NCBI GenBank assembly: GCA_951394045.1
Contig: OX595986.1
Coordinates: forward strand, 4,803,534 to 4,867,533
Origin: Nitzschia sp. DOCU1
Taxonomy: Eukaryota; Bacillariophyta; Bacillariophyceae; Bacillariales; Bacillariaceae
DNA: 64,000 nucleotides
Direction of reading: 5' to 3'
The notes under the pieces were generated by a model. The model did no database searches, was not told where the DNA came from, and worked only from the letters and a program-made list of their open reading frames with translations. Each line of letters begins with the position of its first letter. Position 1 is the stretch's first letter. This document shows positions 20,339 to 32,735 of the stretch, in pieces. A program made the position numbers and the translations under genes.

Positions 20339-21349
20339 ATGGATCAACAGGCTGAGAAGTTAAGAGAGATTCGAAACCACGAGATGGCAAAGAATCTATC
20401 ACCCATCACTCATCGAATCATAGAGCCATCGCCGCATTGCACCGCGCCCACAAATCTCGTGCTGGGGTCTCAAACTTCTATACTCTTGCATCAAGCATCG
20501 GCTGCGCTTAGCACACCTAATCTCATGCCCCTGCTAATAACAGGGAAGCAGCTCGAAATGAGTTCAAGGCTCTTTATCCCCACACTGGAGTCGCCTGTCC
20601 CCCAGGACGATTGCGATCATTCCAGGATCTACGAGAGATTGTCTATGCCCCTTCCTTTGATGTTTCAAGATCGCGCGACAGGAGAAGCACCACTCGATGG
20701 CAATGGTGTCGAGTCTCTCTTCTCATTATCAATGAAACGCGGCAAGCAATTCGTTCTCCGGCCTTGCGGCCACGGAAAATCCTTGAAATCCGGTGATCAA
20801 GATCGATCTTTCTTCATCCTCCCAGCCGAGGAGGGTTCGGCGGCGCTGGAAGCTGGTAGGGACGCGGAAGAACCACCGTCCAAACGCCTAAGGCCGTGTT
20901 CTTTCGTTTCACTTGAAAGAGACGTTCGGCAATGCCGAACCTCCGGAGGTACCTGTGGTAGTGCGAGCAAACAAGCGATCGCTTCCGCCAAGGTATATTC
21001 GAGCGAGCTTTCTGACTTTGCCGTTGACATTGACGAGGATTGCCGGCGCCAAGACGAACTTGATGTCAATCGCACTAGCTTTAATAGCAGCGAGCTTCGA
21101 GACAGGAATCTGCATCGAACTGCCCATGGTGGAAGCCAGAAACGGGCTGATAGCCAAAGCACTCCCATTGCCTTTCCACGCGTGTTTCGGCCTACGATTC
21201 GTAGGACCAATGCTGGCACACCAGCGACTGCCAATGGCACGGGAAAGTTGAGAGAAAAGAGGGCCTTTGCACCCTCACAAGGATCAGCGTTTTCTTTCAG
21301 TCCTGGGATGGAGCAGCGCTTTCCGACTGCAATACCTTCTTCTTCTTGA
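20339..21349 (+). CDS. Hypothetical low-complexity protein
   Basis: A 336-residue frame from ATG at 20339 with no recognised domain. It has a PPSKRLRP basic cluster near residue 180 that could be a nuclear signal, and a Ser/Arg/Thr-rich second half. A second open frame (20913-21251) overlaps it and also looks protein-like, so the true exon structure after about 20910 is uncertain. Confidence 0.4.
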   Translation: MDQQAEKLREIRNHEMAKNLSPITHRIIEPSPHCTAPTNLVLGSQTSILLHQASAALSTPNLMPLLITGKQLEMSSRLFIPTLESPVPQDDCDHSRIYERLSMPLPLMFQDRATGEAPLDGNGVESLFSLSMKRGKQFVLRPCGHGKSLKSGDQDRSFFILPAEEGSAALEAGRDAEEPPSKRLRPCSFVSLERDVRQCRTSGGTCGSASKQAIASAKVYSSELSDFAVDIDEDCRRQDELDVNRTSFNSSELRDRNLHRTAHGGSQKRADSQSTPIAFPRVFRPTIRRTNAGTPATANGTGKLREKRAFAPSQGSAFSFSPGMEQRFPTAIPSSS

Positions 21350-22075
21350 AGTACATCTAGAAGGAGTGACAATGGCTGGCAAGAAAAGTCCCGCCTGGGG
21401 TCGCTTTGGGGGTAGGATTCCTCTGCTATGGGTAGCAACAACCTCCTACCCCTTTACATGACTACACAGACATTTTTGTTTCCCTCACCGAGCAGTGGCT
21501 ACCGTCACTCGGAGGATATATCGTAATTGTATTGCGACTTTAAATAGATATTGCGTTTTGGTTTCACTCGGAAGAAGTACTGCTACCACCCCCACTTAGC
21601 TACCTACTAGTACCGATTAGATGCATTCGCTGACCTTGTTCTTGTCGCCCGGCTGCAACTCCGTGTCGAGTCCCTGTTAGTCCGTAGCATCTCTCTAATG
21701 ATGGAATGAAAAAAAGGAGGCTGCGTCTCGGACGGTGCGTAGCAATCTGGAGGGGCTGTCGGCATTCAACCGCCACGAACCAAACCTGTAGCGCCGAGCT
21801 TTTGGATCGCCCGGCGTGAGGCAGCTGTTTTGTGACGAACGTGACATCAACATGCCTGTCGTGCGGTCGGATGGAAGTATCCATGTACCCATGGTACGAC
21901 GCATACCGGTAGAAGGATGAGTGACGTCAGACAAATCCAAACCAAAAACGAGCCCAAAATCTTTTGACAGCAGCCCCCTCTGTCATCGATGCTACGATGC
22001 TAACGAGAGGCCATCAATTTACTCAGAAGATGGCGCTGAGCTATTCATCGACTCAACGCCACTTACCGAGCCAGC
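21350..22075. other. Intergenic region
   Basis: No gene recognised. It contains one TACCGGTA at 21904-21911. Confidence 0.5.
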
Positions 22076-22750
22076 ATGAGTCCTTGTCGTATTGCTCTTT
22101 TGCGCTATTTGGTATTCATATTGTGGATGTTGAGCCTCGCAATGCCAACGGAGGGGGTCGCTGCATCCAGCGCTTTCGTCTGGGAAGCTGCATTGGATAG
22201 ATCGACAGGGGTGGCTACCTCTACAGAAACATCATTTGTGACAATCAAGACTGGTTCCAAGAACATGGCAGCCATACGAAGTTCTTCTAGAGATCTCGTG
22301 GCTTCGTGGGCTGACTTTATTTGCACTGGCCGCATGACGCTGGGGCTTTTGCAGGCAAGCCACAATTCGAACTTTGGCAGTGCAACTATCCATTTTCGTG
22401 GATTTCCAAGATTTGCTATTCTTTCATTTGGCTCAGTTCAAGAGCGAGGGAAGCAGTTTTGGGAGCTGCCCATCCGCTCTGGGTGGCTAGCGTTACCGGA
22501 CCCGAAGCGCCCGAGTTATCTCGGTTCATTGACTTTTGAATTGAAACGATCGACCCGAGATGCAGAGTCAGGGCTACATTTGATGTCTCATCTTGTTAAC
22601 TATCGCCCTTGGTTGACGGGTAGCGCTCCAGTCCCACCGTTTCGCAAGTTTTTGTACCTTGGTAGCCAAAGTCAGATTCACGTCTACGTGACTCGACGCT
22701 TCCATAGAGCTTGGCGGCAGGCAATCACCTCAGCTGAAACAAGCAAATAG
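22076..22750 (+). CDS. Hypothetical protein with N-terminal signal, possibly plastid-targeted
   Basis: 224 residues from ATG at 22076. Residues about 8-30 are hydrophobic (LLRYLVFILWMLSLAM) and followed by EGVAASSAFVW, which resembles the ASAFAP-type cleavage motif of diatom plastid preproteins. The remainder has regular secondary-structure character (FPRFAILSFGSV, SYLGSLTFELKRS) but no family I recognise. Confidence 0.55.
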   Translation: MSPCRIALLRYLVFILWMLSLAMPTEGVAASSAFVWEAALDRSTGVATSTETSFVTIKTGSKNMAAIRSSSRDLVASWADFICTGRMTLGLLQASHNSNFGSATIHFRGFPRFAILSFGSVQERGKQFWELPIRSGWLALPDPKRPSYLGSLTFELKRSTRDAESGLHLMSHLVNYRPWLTGSAPVPPFRKFLYLGSQSQIHVYVTRRFHRAWRQAITSAETSK

Positions 22751-24044
22751 CAGAGAAGTGACAATGTTCGTTCACTCACGCATCACGTATGACTGCCGGA
22801 TGCAACTGGCTGGTAGACTATACTCGCATGTCCAATTTTGCTTTCTGCTATTGAATCTGTTGAAGAATTATCGTCTCTTGGCACCATTCTTTGATGTCTT
22901 GCACGTCGACAGTTTATGATGCTCAGGATAAAACGAATCCACTCTGGAACTATCGCCGGCGAAGAATCTAGAGTACAGTATTGGTGAACGAAAATGCGGT
23001 TGGGTTCGTAAATGTCGACTTCTGCGGGAGGGGAGGACCAAGATTCAACGAGAAGACAAGAAAATTCTTCGGGGCTTGGTGCAGGGATGCGACATTTTTC
23101 GGAGGTCTAACAACTGGTTTCTTCCGCGACCTATTCTTGCCCCCAACATGTGGCCCGTCGATAGTAGCGCCAATCTCCTTTGACGTTCTGCAGTCCAACC
23201 GATGCTTTCTTCCGCACTACATTATTCTAGTCCTATCAACACGCGCCGACCCCAATTATAACAGTACCATGATTTACTAATAAACAAGGATGTCCCGAGC
23301 CATGGCACTAGAGAGGAGCTCGTGTCGACCATGTCTACTAGCTGGTATCGCATACATCGCGAGGGCACTCTTGACATCAACTATTCATTGTATCGCTAAT
23401 ACAACAACATAAAAAACAACTAGTAGTGCCTCAGTACGCGTGTAGGACTTGCTGTATCATTGCTAGTTTATAGGATAGCATCTCCTTCATAGTCTAATAT
23501 AAGAGATAGAAGAAGCTCTAGTAGAGCACCAACTACCGGCAGGCGGTGCCTAAAGGTAAGCAGTCGGATGGATCGTTTGCTCTTTTGGATAGATAGTAGA
23601 TAGATAAGTAAATCAGGTATCTGGATACGTAAGAACCCTTCGTGGGTCGCGCGCATCTGCTCCGAAAAGCTTGCGTGTGTCGTCGAAGACGTGGACGAGA
23701 GCTCCACATCGCGTCGGAAGAATGCGACGAAAAAGATGGGAGGAGGGTGCAATACTGCCGTTTTGCGAAAACTTCGTTGCATTCCATCGATCAACCTTGT
23801 CATTTACCTTTGTTTGACTTGTTGCCTCTTACAAGTAGTCCAACCTTGTTATCATCTTAAAGTATAAGCTGAAGGATCTGGACGAAAAAGTCGCATTATC
23901 GCTTTGAAGCAACAACAAACGCTTCACAAGCAAAAGTGACGCCCCGCAAATCTCGAGTCCCTTCCCCGTTGAATCACGAGTTAACCCAGGAACTCCGACT
24001 TTCTGGCAACACTTTGGATTCGATTAATAACACTGCCACTGACC
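22751..24044. other. Intergenic region
   Basis: Several 70-110-codon ORFs on both strands overlap one another and show no family features. Nothing supported. Confidence 0.5.
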
Positions 24045-24872
24045 ATGACGGCAATTCGAAGAAAACGCGACGACGATTCCACAATCCGCTCGAACTCTCA
24101 ATGTTCGACGTCCCAGGGAGGCGATCCCTCGTTGGCGGCCATGGATGCCTCGCACTCGAGCATGGTGGCGCTGGATGCTTCCACCGTAGGTACAGATTCT
24201 TCCATCCCCCGCCGACATCGAAAACGGCGCCGAACGACAATCTTGGATCAGCTGCAGCAGATCAACATCTCAAATGGTGCTGTGGGGGTGCCAGATCAAA
24301 TCTTGGGGGATGCCGCCACGCCGGATGATAACAGTCAAACTCTCACCAGCAGTAGCGGCAGCGAGGACGAAGACGACGAACACCCTCACGAGGGGCACCA
24401 TCGTCACGGCAACCACGAACACCATCGCCATCACGATCCTGAAGAGGACGATGACCATCAAATTTTGCCTCTGAGTGATATGGAACAAGCACAGCGCGCT
24501 GTCATGCGAGAAATCGTCTTTGGACGGCCACCGGATCCTCCACCGCCCAATCTCGTCGATCGCAAACTGCAAGCCATGATTCGTCAATCCTTGCAAAACG
24601 TGCAACAAGGACAGCATCCGCTCTTTCTTGCCAATAACATTACAGAATCACAAGATGACATGACCATTGATCCCGTTTATACGCGACCCAGTGGTCCCGA
24701 CTTTTTCTTTCCTCCAGTGGGGGCTGCCATGGGGCCTCCTCCAGGGGCGGGGGCGTCATGGACATGCACAGCACCACTCCCACCGATGCAACCACCGCAG
24801 AGAATGCGCAGCAATTCATTACCAGAAGGGTTAATGAGTGATTTGGAAGATGCCCCAATGGAAGATGATTGA
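24045..24872 (+). CDS. Hypothetical nuclear-type protein with His/Asp/Glu-rich tract
   Basis: 275 residues from ATG at 24045. A basic cluster RRHRKRRR near residue 58 may be a nuclear signal. Residues about 103-145 are a dense acidic and His-rich run (EDEDDEHPHEGHHRHGNHEH). A helical block AQRAVMREIVFGRPPDPPPPN follows, then a Pro-rich tail ending in acidic residues. The His-rich run might bind metal. No known family recognised. Confidence 0.55.
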   Translation: MTAIRRKRDDDSTIRSNSQCSTSQGGDPSLAAMDASHSSMVALDASTVGTDSSIPRRHRKRRRTTILDQLQQINISNGAVGVPDQILGDAATPDDNSQTLTSSSGSEDEDDEHPHEGHHRHGNHEHHRHHDPEEDDDHQILPLSDMEQAQRAVMREIVFGRPPDPPPPNLVDRKLQAMIRQSLQNVQQGQHPLFLANNITESQDDMTIDPVYTRPSGPDFFFPPVGAAMGPPPGAGASWTCTAPLPPMQPPQRMRSNSLPEGLMSDLEDAPMEDD

Positions 24873-25804
24873 TGTACCTGGCAATCGGGTTAACAACTTC
24901 GACCACTCTGTTGCATACATATAATACTAACCACGGCAATGGATAATCCGTGCCTCCTAAGACCTAAAATAGGTACCTGGTAACGGTAGATTTTGGCTAC
25001 GCGATACTTTGGAGCCAAGAGCTAGCTAGCTACAAATATAGACTTCAAGACTCTACCGGTAGCTTGTTTGCAAATCGAATAAAGTTGCTTTCTTTGTCTA
25101 AACCGCAAGTTGTGGAGCCACTAATGTACAGCAGCAACAGCATGACATCGTTTCCCTTCTAGTTACAGTCGCGCTTGTCTGTGTTAAAGCAGCTTGGCCT
25201 TGAGCACGCACTATCCTAGAAGTGAACTAGTTACTACTAGAGATTACTACTAATAGTTTTGATTAATCGAAGCCGCAAATTTACTACTCTAGCTGGTAGG
25301 GGCGGCATCATCATCACTCAGTTCTCAAGGAGCCAAGAATGGTCGATCGAAACTCCGTGTCTCAACCCACTACTATCTGCACTAAGGCCGTCGTAATATT
25401 TGTCATTGTTGCTGAAGACTTCATTGCTAGTATGTACCTACCGGTAGTCATGGGCGATGAAAGGCAAGAAGACTACATGCTATCCGATTGAATGCTGACG
25501 CAGGATCATGACGTTGGCGGCGCCATCAATCACTGGTTGGCTGGCGCACCGCTGGCCTGGGTACGGAGTTTTCTCAGTGTAGCTACCACCAGTCAGAAAA
25601 GTGGCGCCTTCGTCATTCCGGACGGCTGATGTGTTTCGCGCGAGACCAAGAAATGCTGCAGATGGTGTGTGTTTGGCCGAGATTGGTGGAAAGACACAAC
25701 GTGGTATTGAACATCATATTTTGCGTTGCGTACATGTTATCAGAGGCGACTGCTGGATCGAAGAGCAGGTTTTTTGTTTGGACATTGGAAACAACAAAGG
25801 TTGA
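24873..25804. other. Intergenic region rich in palindromic words
   Basis: No gene. It contains TACCTGGTA at 24974-24982 and two copies of CTACCGGTAG (25053-25062, 25438-25447), besides CTAGCTAG-type runs. Confidence 0.55.
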
Positions 25805-28800
25805 ATGTGTCGAGTGAACGATAAGTCGCTAATGAACCATCAGGCTGACGATGTGATGGACGCCGACGAAAGTTGCCATGCTGACGAGAATGACGGCTTT
25901 TCTGTCCCGAAAGGCACGCAGTCATCCATGGACAAAACGAGTCGTCCGCCAAACCTCATGGCAAACGCGTCCTTCCTCTCTCGCATGATATTTCGCTGGC
26001 CGTATCCTTTACTGCAACTGGGACTCCAGCGCCCTCTGCAAGAAGAAGACTTGCCGGAAATCATGGACGTGGACTCGTCGGAGTTTAACTGCAACCATGT
26101 TGAAAAGCTTTGGAAGCAGGAGCAAGAACGGCACCCCCAAAAGCCAAGTTTGCACCGCGCCTTCCTTAGAGAATTCTTTGGAAGCCTGTGGTATGTCCAG
26201 CCGCTCATGTGCATGGCAGCGGCAGCTAAGATTGCTCAGGCGATCGTCCTGGGACTGCTAATTGAGTCCTTCGAGACGGGGCGATCCGCCGACGGTTACA
26301 AATGGGCGAGCTTGCTGGTTGTATCGGGCATTGTTACTCTATTCGAACACCATCACGTCTTCTTTATCACCTGGCGCAAGGGGATGCAGCTTCGCATCAG
26401 CTGCGTGGCCTCGATTTACTCCAAATCCTTGCGCCTGTCCTCGACACACCAAGAAACAAACGCAAGCACGGGAAAGATTATGAATCTAGCTTCGAATGAC
26501 GTGGAACGCTTTCTGATGGCGGCACTCTTCATTAACTACCTGCTGTGGTCACCACTGCAGTCCATTGTCATTTTGGTGGTGGGATGCTTTTCCCTGGGGC
26601 CGGCCTTTGCCGCAGGCTTTGCTCTGCTTGTGTTCGGCTTTGTACCTTTCCAAATCTTTTTGAGTCGACGATTCGCATTTTATCGAAGCAAAATTGCTGC
26701 AATTACCGATCGCCGCGTTACCTTTGTGGGACAAGCTGTGCATGGCGCACGCATCATGAAAATGTCCGGTTATGAATGGCGATTCCTGGATCGAATTCAG
26801 GGAATACGGAAGGAAGAGATTGGTCAGATCTCCAAGGCAAATCGCTTGAAAGCTTGGAATGAAACTCTTTTCTTCGCGGCAAACGTCGTCATATCCTTGA
26901 CAATATTTTTGGTTCATGTCGCAACTGGTGGTGTGTTGACACCCCGGGATGTGTTTACCGTCTTTACATTGATCAACATTTTGCAGCTGGAGATGACTAA
27001 ACACGTTTCCCTTGGCGTAATGGGCGTCAGTGAATTATACGTTTCCATTCAACGTATCCAAGCGTTTTTGGATTTTCCTGAATTGCCAGCGAAGCTTATC
27101 CAGGCGGACGCTCACAGCCAAGCGACTCCCAACGATGATACATCCACGAAAAAGATGGCGCTATCACTCTCCAATGTTAATTGCTACTGGAACGATGTGC
27201 GAAGGCCTTCCGCGAAGGAAACTCCATTTTCATCTCTGTCTCGAACTACGAATGATGAAGATAGCGAAACAGCTGATCTGATCCCAGCGTTGTCGGATGT
27301 TTCCCTGGACTTTAGTCATGGCGAGTTAACTTGCGTTATTGGCACGGTGGGTTGCGGCAAGAGTGCTTTGATCCAAGCCTTGGTGGGTGAGCTTCCCGTC
27401 CATGCAGGCACCGTTACCCGATCATACCAGTCCCTAGCTTACGCCTCTCAGGATCCATGGATCATGGACGGGACAGTCCGGGAGAACATAACTATGGGAC
27501 TTGACTTTAATCAGGATTGGTACGACAAAGTGGTGGATGCATGTGGGCTGCGAATAGACTTTAGTCAATTCTTGAACGGGGACGACACAGTTGTTGGAGA
27601 TCGAGGCGTGCAATGCTCTGGTGGGCAAAGAGCACGGATCGGCCTTGCTCGCGCACTCTATCGAGACGCCGATGTTCTTGTCGTAGACGACCCGTTGTCG
27701 GCGGTGGATGCCAAGGTTGGACGGCAGCTCTTTAATGAGGCCTTGCTGGGCTTGGGTTCTCAGAGGGGCAAATGCGTTGTCGTCGCTACTCATCAACACC
27801 AGTACGTCAGCGACTACCGCTGCGTATTGATGCAGGGAGGCCAAGTGAAACATGTTGGAAGCTATCAAGAGTGTGTCACGACTGCTGGTGGATTATTGAA
27901 AGCACATGCTGCGGATTCTGCAGTCGACAACCTCGTCGAGAATGCCGAAGACAAAGGCGACTCTCCTCTTCCAGTCGTCCTTGTCGACGAGAAGGAGAGT
28001 GACTTTGCTGGGAATGCGGAGAGTGCTCTTGAAGATGCGAAAGAAGACAAAGTTGCTGGTGTCGTGAGATTCGAAACCTATAAGAAATACGCCGAAGCAA
28101 TGGGAGGGTTTTGGGTTGTACTCCTTCTGATTGTCTTGTTTACTATAACCCAAGCGACTTCTTTGACAGCAGTAACCATGATGGGGCGCTGGGCCGAGCG
28201 ACCACCGTCGCAACAAAGCGACATGGATATTATTGCGATTGTCATTGGACTTGGTTTGTCGGTGGTTGTCCTCGCCTGCGTCCGATCCATGTTGTGTTTC
28301 GAACTGACGATTGGGGCCTCGCGCAAGCTACATGACCAAATGACCAAGGCGGTGCTAAGAGCAAAAATTGCATTCTTCGATACTCATCCACTCGGACGGA
28401 TCCTCAACCGCTTTAGCGCCGATGTGGGATCAAACGACGATATGCTAACCCAAACCTTGTTTGACTTTACAATGATACTATTCATCGTGCTGGGTGCCGT
28501 TGCAACGACCATCATTGTACTTCCATTCGCACTTTTGGCAGTACCGCCGCTGATGTGGTACTTCTTGTCGGTCCGGCGCATTTTCGTCTCCAGCACCCGG
28601 GAACTCAAGCGGCTCGAAGGCTTGGCTCGATCACCGATATTTGCAATGCTAAGCGAATCGCTGAGCGGAATTGCAACTATCCGGGCCAACAGTTCGGTCG
28701 ATTATTTCACAAGAAAGTTCCAATCCTGTCATAACGCTCATACTCGGGCTTTCTTCTCATTCATCGCAGCATCTCGATGGGTGGGCTTCCGAATGGACCT

Positions 28801-29946
28801 AATCATGTTTCTTCTTATGGCTTTGGTGAGCTTCCTTTCCGTATTATTCCAGCAACAGGGTTGGTTCAATATCGACCCCGCCATTCTGGGACTTTCCATC
28901 TCCATGCTACTACAGCTTGCGGGTATCTTCCAATGGTGCATTCGGCAGAGCGCGGAAGTTGTCAATCAAATGGTCTCGGTTGAGCGAGTTTTGAGCTACG
29001 GAGAGCTAGAACCTGAGGCACCGCTGGAACTCGAGAGCGATAGCTCGCTTGACCCAGAGTGGCCGAGCAAAGGTTCAATTGATGTGAAAGACATGAGTGT
29101 CCGGTACAGACCGACTCTGGGACGTGCATTGGATGGAGTCTCCTTCTCGATTCCGAGTGGTTCTCGAGTTGGTGTCGTCGGGCGCACCGGGAGTGGAAAG
29201 TAAGTGGTTGATTTTTATGGCAACGCACACTCGGACATACCGCATCACCTAACATCCACCTGCCTAAATCTGTCCCGCACCGCAGGTCAACAGTGGTTCA
29301 GACATTGTTTCGGCTGCTGGAAGCCGAAACGGGTACAATTATGATTGACAATATTGATATAGCGAAAGTCGGTCTACATCGACTTCGAACAAGAATATCC
29401 GTCATTCCTCAAACCCCAACGCTATTTAGTGGGTGCACCGTCAGGGAGAATTTGGATTTGTTTGGCATCCACTCCGAAGATGCAGTAAAGAAAGCCCTTG
29501 CCGATTCGCACATGAGTGAAGCCATGGATAAGCTTCCAAGAGGGATACACTCAATGGTCTCTGAGGGAGGATCCAATTTCTCTGTTGGTCAGAGACAGCT
29601 ACTTTGTCTGGCACGCGCAATCCTGAGCAAGAACAAACTTCTTGTTTTAGACGAGGCTACGGCTAGTGTGGACCGCCGCACCGACCAGATGCTTCACGAG
29701 TCCTTGGAGGAATCGTTTGGGGACGCTACCATCCTTGCAGTGGCACATAGGTTGGACACAGTCATCGATAATGATTATGTTTTGGTTCTCGGAAAAGGCA
29801 AAGTCCTCGAATTCGGGCCTCCGGCACAGTTGCTCCGGGCTGGAGGCCATTTCAGCAAAATGGTGGAAGATACCGGTGACGCGATGTCGAAGGACTTATG
29901 GCAACGGGCCATGGAAAAGGAAAGAAAGACAAACCTCGCTAGCTAG
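25805..29946 (+). CDS. ABCC-type (MRP) full ABC transporter
   Basis: Exons 25805-29199 and 29286-29946 (86-bp intron) give 1351 residues with order TMD1-NBD1-TMD2-NBD2. NBD1 has Walker A GTVGCGKSA from residue 513, signature CSGGQ and Walker B VVVDDPLSAVD. As is usual for ABCC proteins the catalytic glutamate of NBD1 is aspartate. NBD2 has Walker A GRTGSGKST split by the intron, signature FSVGQ and Walker B LLVLDEATASVD with the catalytic Glu, then the switch AHRLDT. ABCC proteins export conjugates and organic anions, often into vacuoles. There is no extra N-terminal TMD0. Substrate unknown. Confidence 0.95.
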
Positions 29947-32735
29947 GAGCCTTTCTTAGTCGACAAGCAAATAACGATAGGATCAAACTACTACTTGGAG
30001 TCAAAATCTCAATGGAAAATGCCTTCGTCGCCTTGTTCTCGACGTTCGTCGTCGGTCATGACGCTATGACTCTTCGCCGATGGTGCCACAACGATCTGCA
30101 AATGCCCACTCACTCGCCCGGCTCGCTGGTTGCCGGGTGCAACACAAGGCAATAAGAAAGCTTGAAGTTATGAGCAATTCCTATTTCATGACCTGGTATT
30201 CGGGGACTTAAAGGCATTCTCTTCCCCGCTGCTCATGCACGGCACCCCTTCAACGTTTTGAGCCCGTTGGGCATAGCCGCGGACAGCTGTTGTAGGGTTC
30301 TGTGCTGGCCAGCGAAGGGCTTCTCCTTCAACATCATCAGAGGGGTCTCCATGTGACGTCTATTTCTCAATTTGTAGCGTTATGATTTTGGCATCTTGCT
30401 CTTCCTTGCAATGAGCCTTGAAGCTTTTTGAATGGAGTCTAGCTAGTGGGCAATTCCGTAGTGGTTTAAAACTACTACTCGACGCCGCTGTAGCTATCAT
30501 TGCAGTAGGTAAAATGCCGCGAAGAGGTTAACCACTTTAGCGCATGGGTCCCATAGATCAGAAAGGTTGCAATACGTGTGGTTCTATTGTTATCTATTGT
30601 AATCTGAAAATAGCATTATTTTCGGCTGAAATCTTGGAATTAACAAGGCGGGGTTTGTACAATGCGTACCCTAAGATGTAAAGCTGCCCAGTCCAACCAG
30701 GTTCACAATAGCAGTAATCTCTGCATCTGCAGTCGTGAGCACAACGGTACTTTGAAATCTGCAGTCGTGTCGGCTCCTCATGACAAGCGAATTGTAGTCA
30801 GGGCCTCACGCTGACACTTGAGATTCAGTAAATGCCCATCGGATCGATGGTAGCTCTCGCCCAGTCTTCGTGGTTTGTGCTTTTTTGAAGATGCGTTTCG
30901 AGGTTCGTTCATGTATTGTGAATGGTGTATAGGATCGATTTCACCGGAAAAGTTGTTCGTGCGAAGTAAAGAAAGCAGGCTATTGATTTCCTTGTCGTTT
31001 TGGAGAAACATATTCCTTGCCTTCTGCGGGTATTCTAGGTTTCGCGGCCAAGCTTTCGATGGTTCAGATGTGCTCCATGAGGCATTGGCTTGGCTAAACG
31101 TTAATTTTCTTTCGCCTCGCAGCGGCGATAACGCAGCATCTTGATGATCCTCTTCCCCTATATGAAGCCCCACTGATTTGATGGTCGTTGGGGTGTAAGT
31201 TGTCTTTGCTCTTTTCATGTTGTGGTTTTGCATAGCTTTCGTAGTCTTTTCCTCTGTCTTCATTTCGTTTTCTGTTCTTGAATAATTTGTGAGCTCGCCG
31301 CCTAAAGCCACAATTGGGAACAGCGCAGAAACACCCCACGTCAAGTCCCAGTAGATCTTCTACTGTCCGTTTCGCAACGGTTGGCCGCGTCGATCGTGCC
31401 TGACTTATTTTTCCGCAGCTGATGACGACTTCTACAAGCAAAACTGCTAGTAGAAGCTCGTAGAAGGGGGCGACTGAGAGTGCTGGTGGAGGCTTTTCCC
31501 AACTTCAAGTTCATCCTCACTTCGCATTTGTCGTGTTTTACTAACACCTCAGCATTGATGACGCCCGTGCCAGATCACAACATAGAGAGAGGCATACCAG
31601 GTAGAAATTGAACTTCAATGAAGAATGCGTGATTATTGAAGTGGGAGGATGAATTCGTGAAAGAAGTTGGAGGGCATGGGTATAAAAGCAATAAATAGAG
31701 ATTGCCCATAATTCGCTATCACTCTTGGAAGTACCAGGTACACCAGGACAGCACCATATATCTCAGGCGGAGGTATTCGCTTGGTACGGGGCTGGAAACA
31801 AAGTTGAGGTCGGCTGAGTCAACATAGAGTCGATTGAGTCAAGGTATACGATAGTCCATGTTTTCCATCGCGCATCACCACCACTCGGTAGCAATGACTC
31901 GCTACTACTGCAAGTCTGCTCCTGCTCTGTAATAGTGGATCATCCCAGCCATTACTACTAGTAGTCGTGGTGTTAATGACAGGTAATACTGTCTGTATGT
32001 GCAGCAGTCGTAGAGCTACCGGTAGAGAGGCACCACCGAGCTGATTTTGATTCATGCTTTCGTCGGGTTTTTTTGGAAGTGCCGACGTTGTGATGACGAG
32101 CTTCAATCAGATGGTCCGTCGTAGTGACTCGACGAATGCAAGAGGACTGAAGTTTTTCGCGACCATAAAATACAATTGGTATTAGGGCCGAAAGCGGTAG
32201 TGTTGCTCATGTTGCGATCCAAATGAGACGTAGGCGACGATAGTACTATCAGCATTGTCATGGTTGATTGCTGCGACGACGGCGTCATCGCTCGTTGCAA
32301 TGAATTGAATTGCGTCATTGGCGAACCTCCCTCCACTCTTGGAATCAAACAAGTCGTCATACGAATCAAACAAGTCAAAGTCCGGTTGATTGCCGTTGAT
32401 CGATTGCAGATCGGTGGATTCACGGTTGAGCTGCATTCGGATGGACAGCAAGACGCTGGTTGACTCGGTGAATCAATCGGACCCGGTTGATCGTGGTTCG
32501 CATTCCGGTAACTTCGACCCTTAATTCGGGACCAGTAGGGGCACTAATCAGGTTTTCGAATCATGTCCTGAAAATCCGGGCCTAGCAGAACTTCGCTCCG
32601 AAACAAGGTCCAAAGTCGCAGCGACATCGAAGAACTCGGAGATTCAGAAGGTTCAAGGTCCGAGACGTTGGGGTTCCTACTTTTCCAACCAAATCGTATT
32701 CACAAAACAATCTGCCTTCTACTAACAAAAAAGAC
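29947..32735. other. Long mostly non-coding region
   Basis: No supported gene in 2.8 kb. A minus frame at 30778-31344 starts without ATG, and a minus frame at 32182-32451 has an Asp-rich repeat (DLFDSYDDLFDS) but only an internal ATG. It contains TATAAAAG at 31681, TACCAGGTA at 31595-31603 and 31732-31740, and CTACCGGTAG at 32016-32025. Confidence 0.5.

Noticed and set aside
22968..23280. Overlapping ORFs on both strands
   Set aside because: Neither shows a domain, signal peptide or consistent composition; treated as chance.
30778..31344. 188-codon minus frame
   Set aside because: Starts with TTG, no ATG at a sensible place, composition Lys/Ser/Asn-rich without domain, and no clear upstream exon despite checking the adjacent frames.
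32182..32451. Minus frame with Asp-rich repeat DLFDSYDDLFDS
   Set aside because: No upstream ATG and too short to support; the repeat comes from a local duplication in the DNA.
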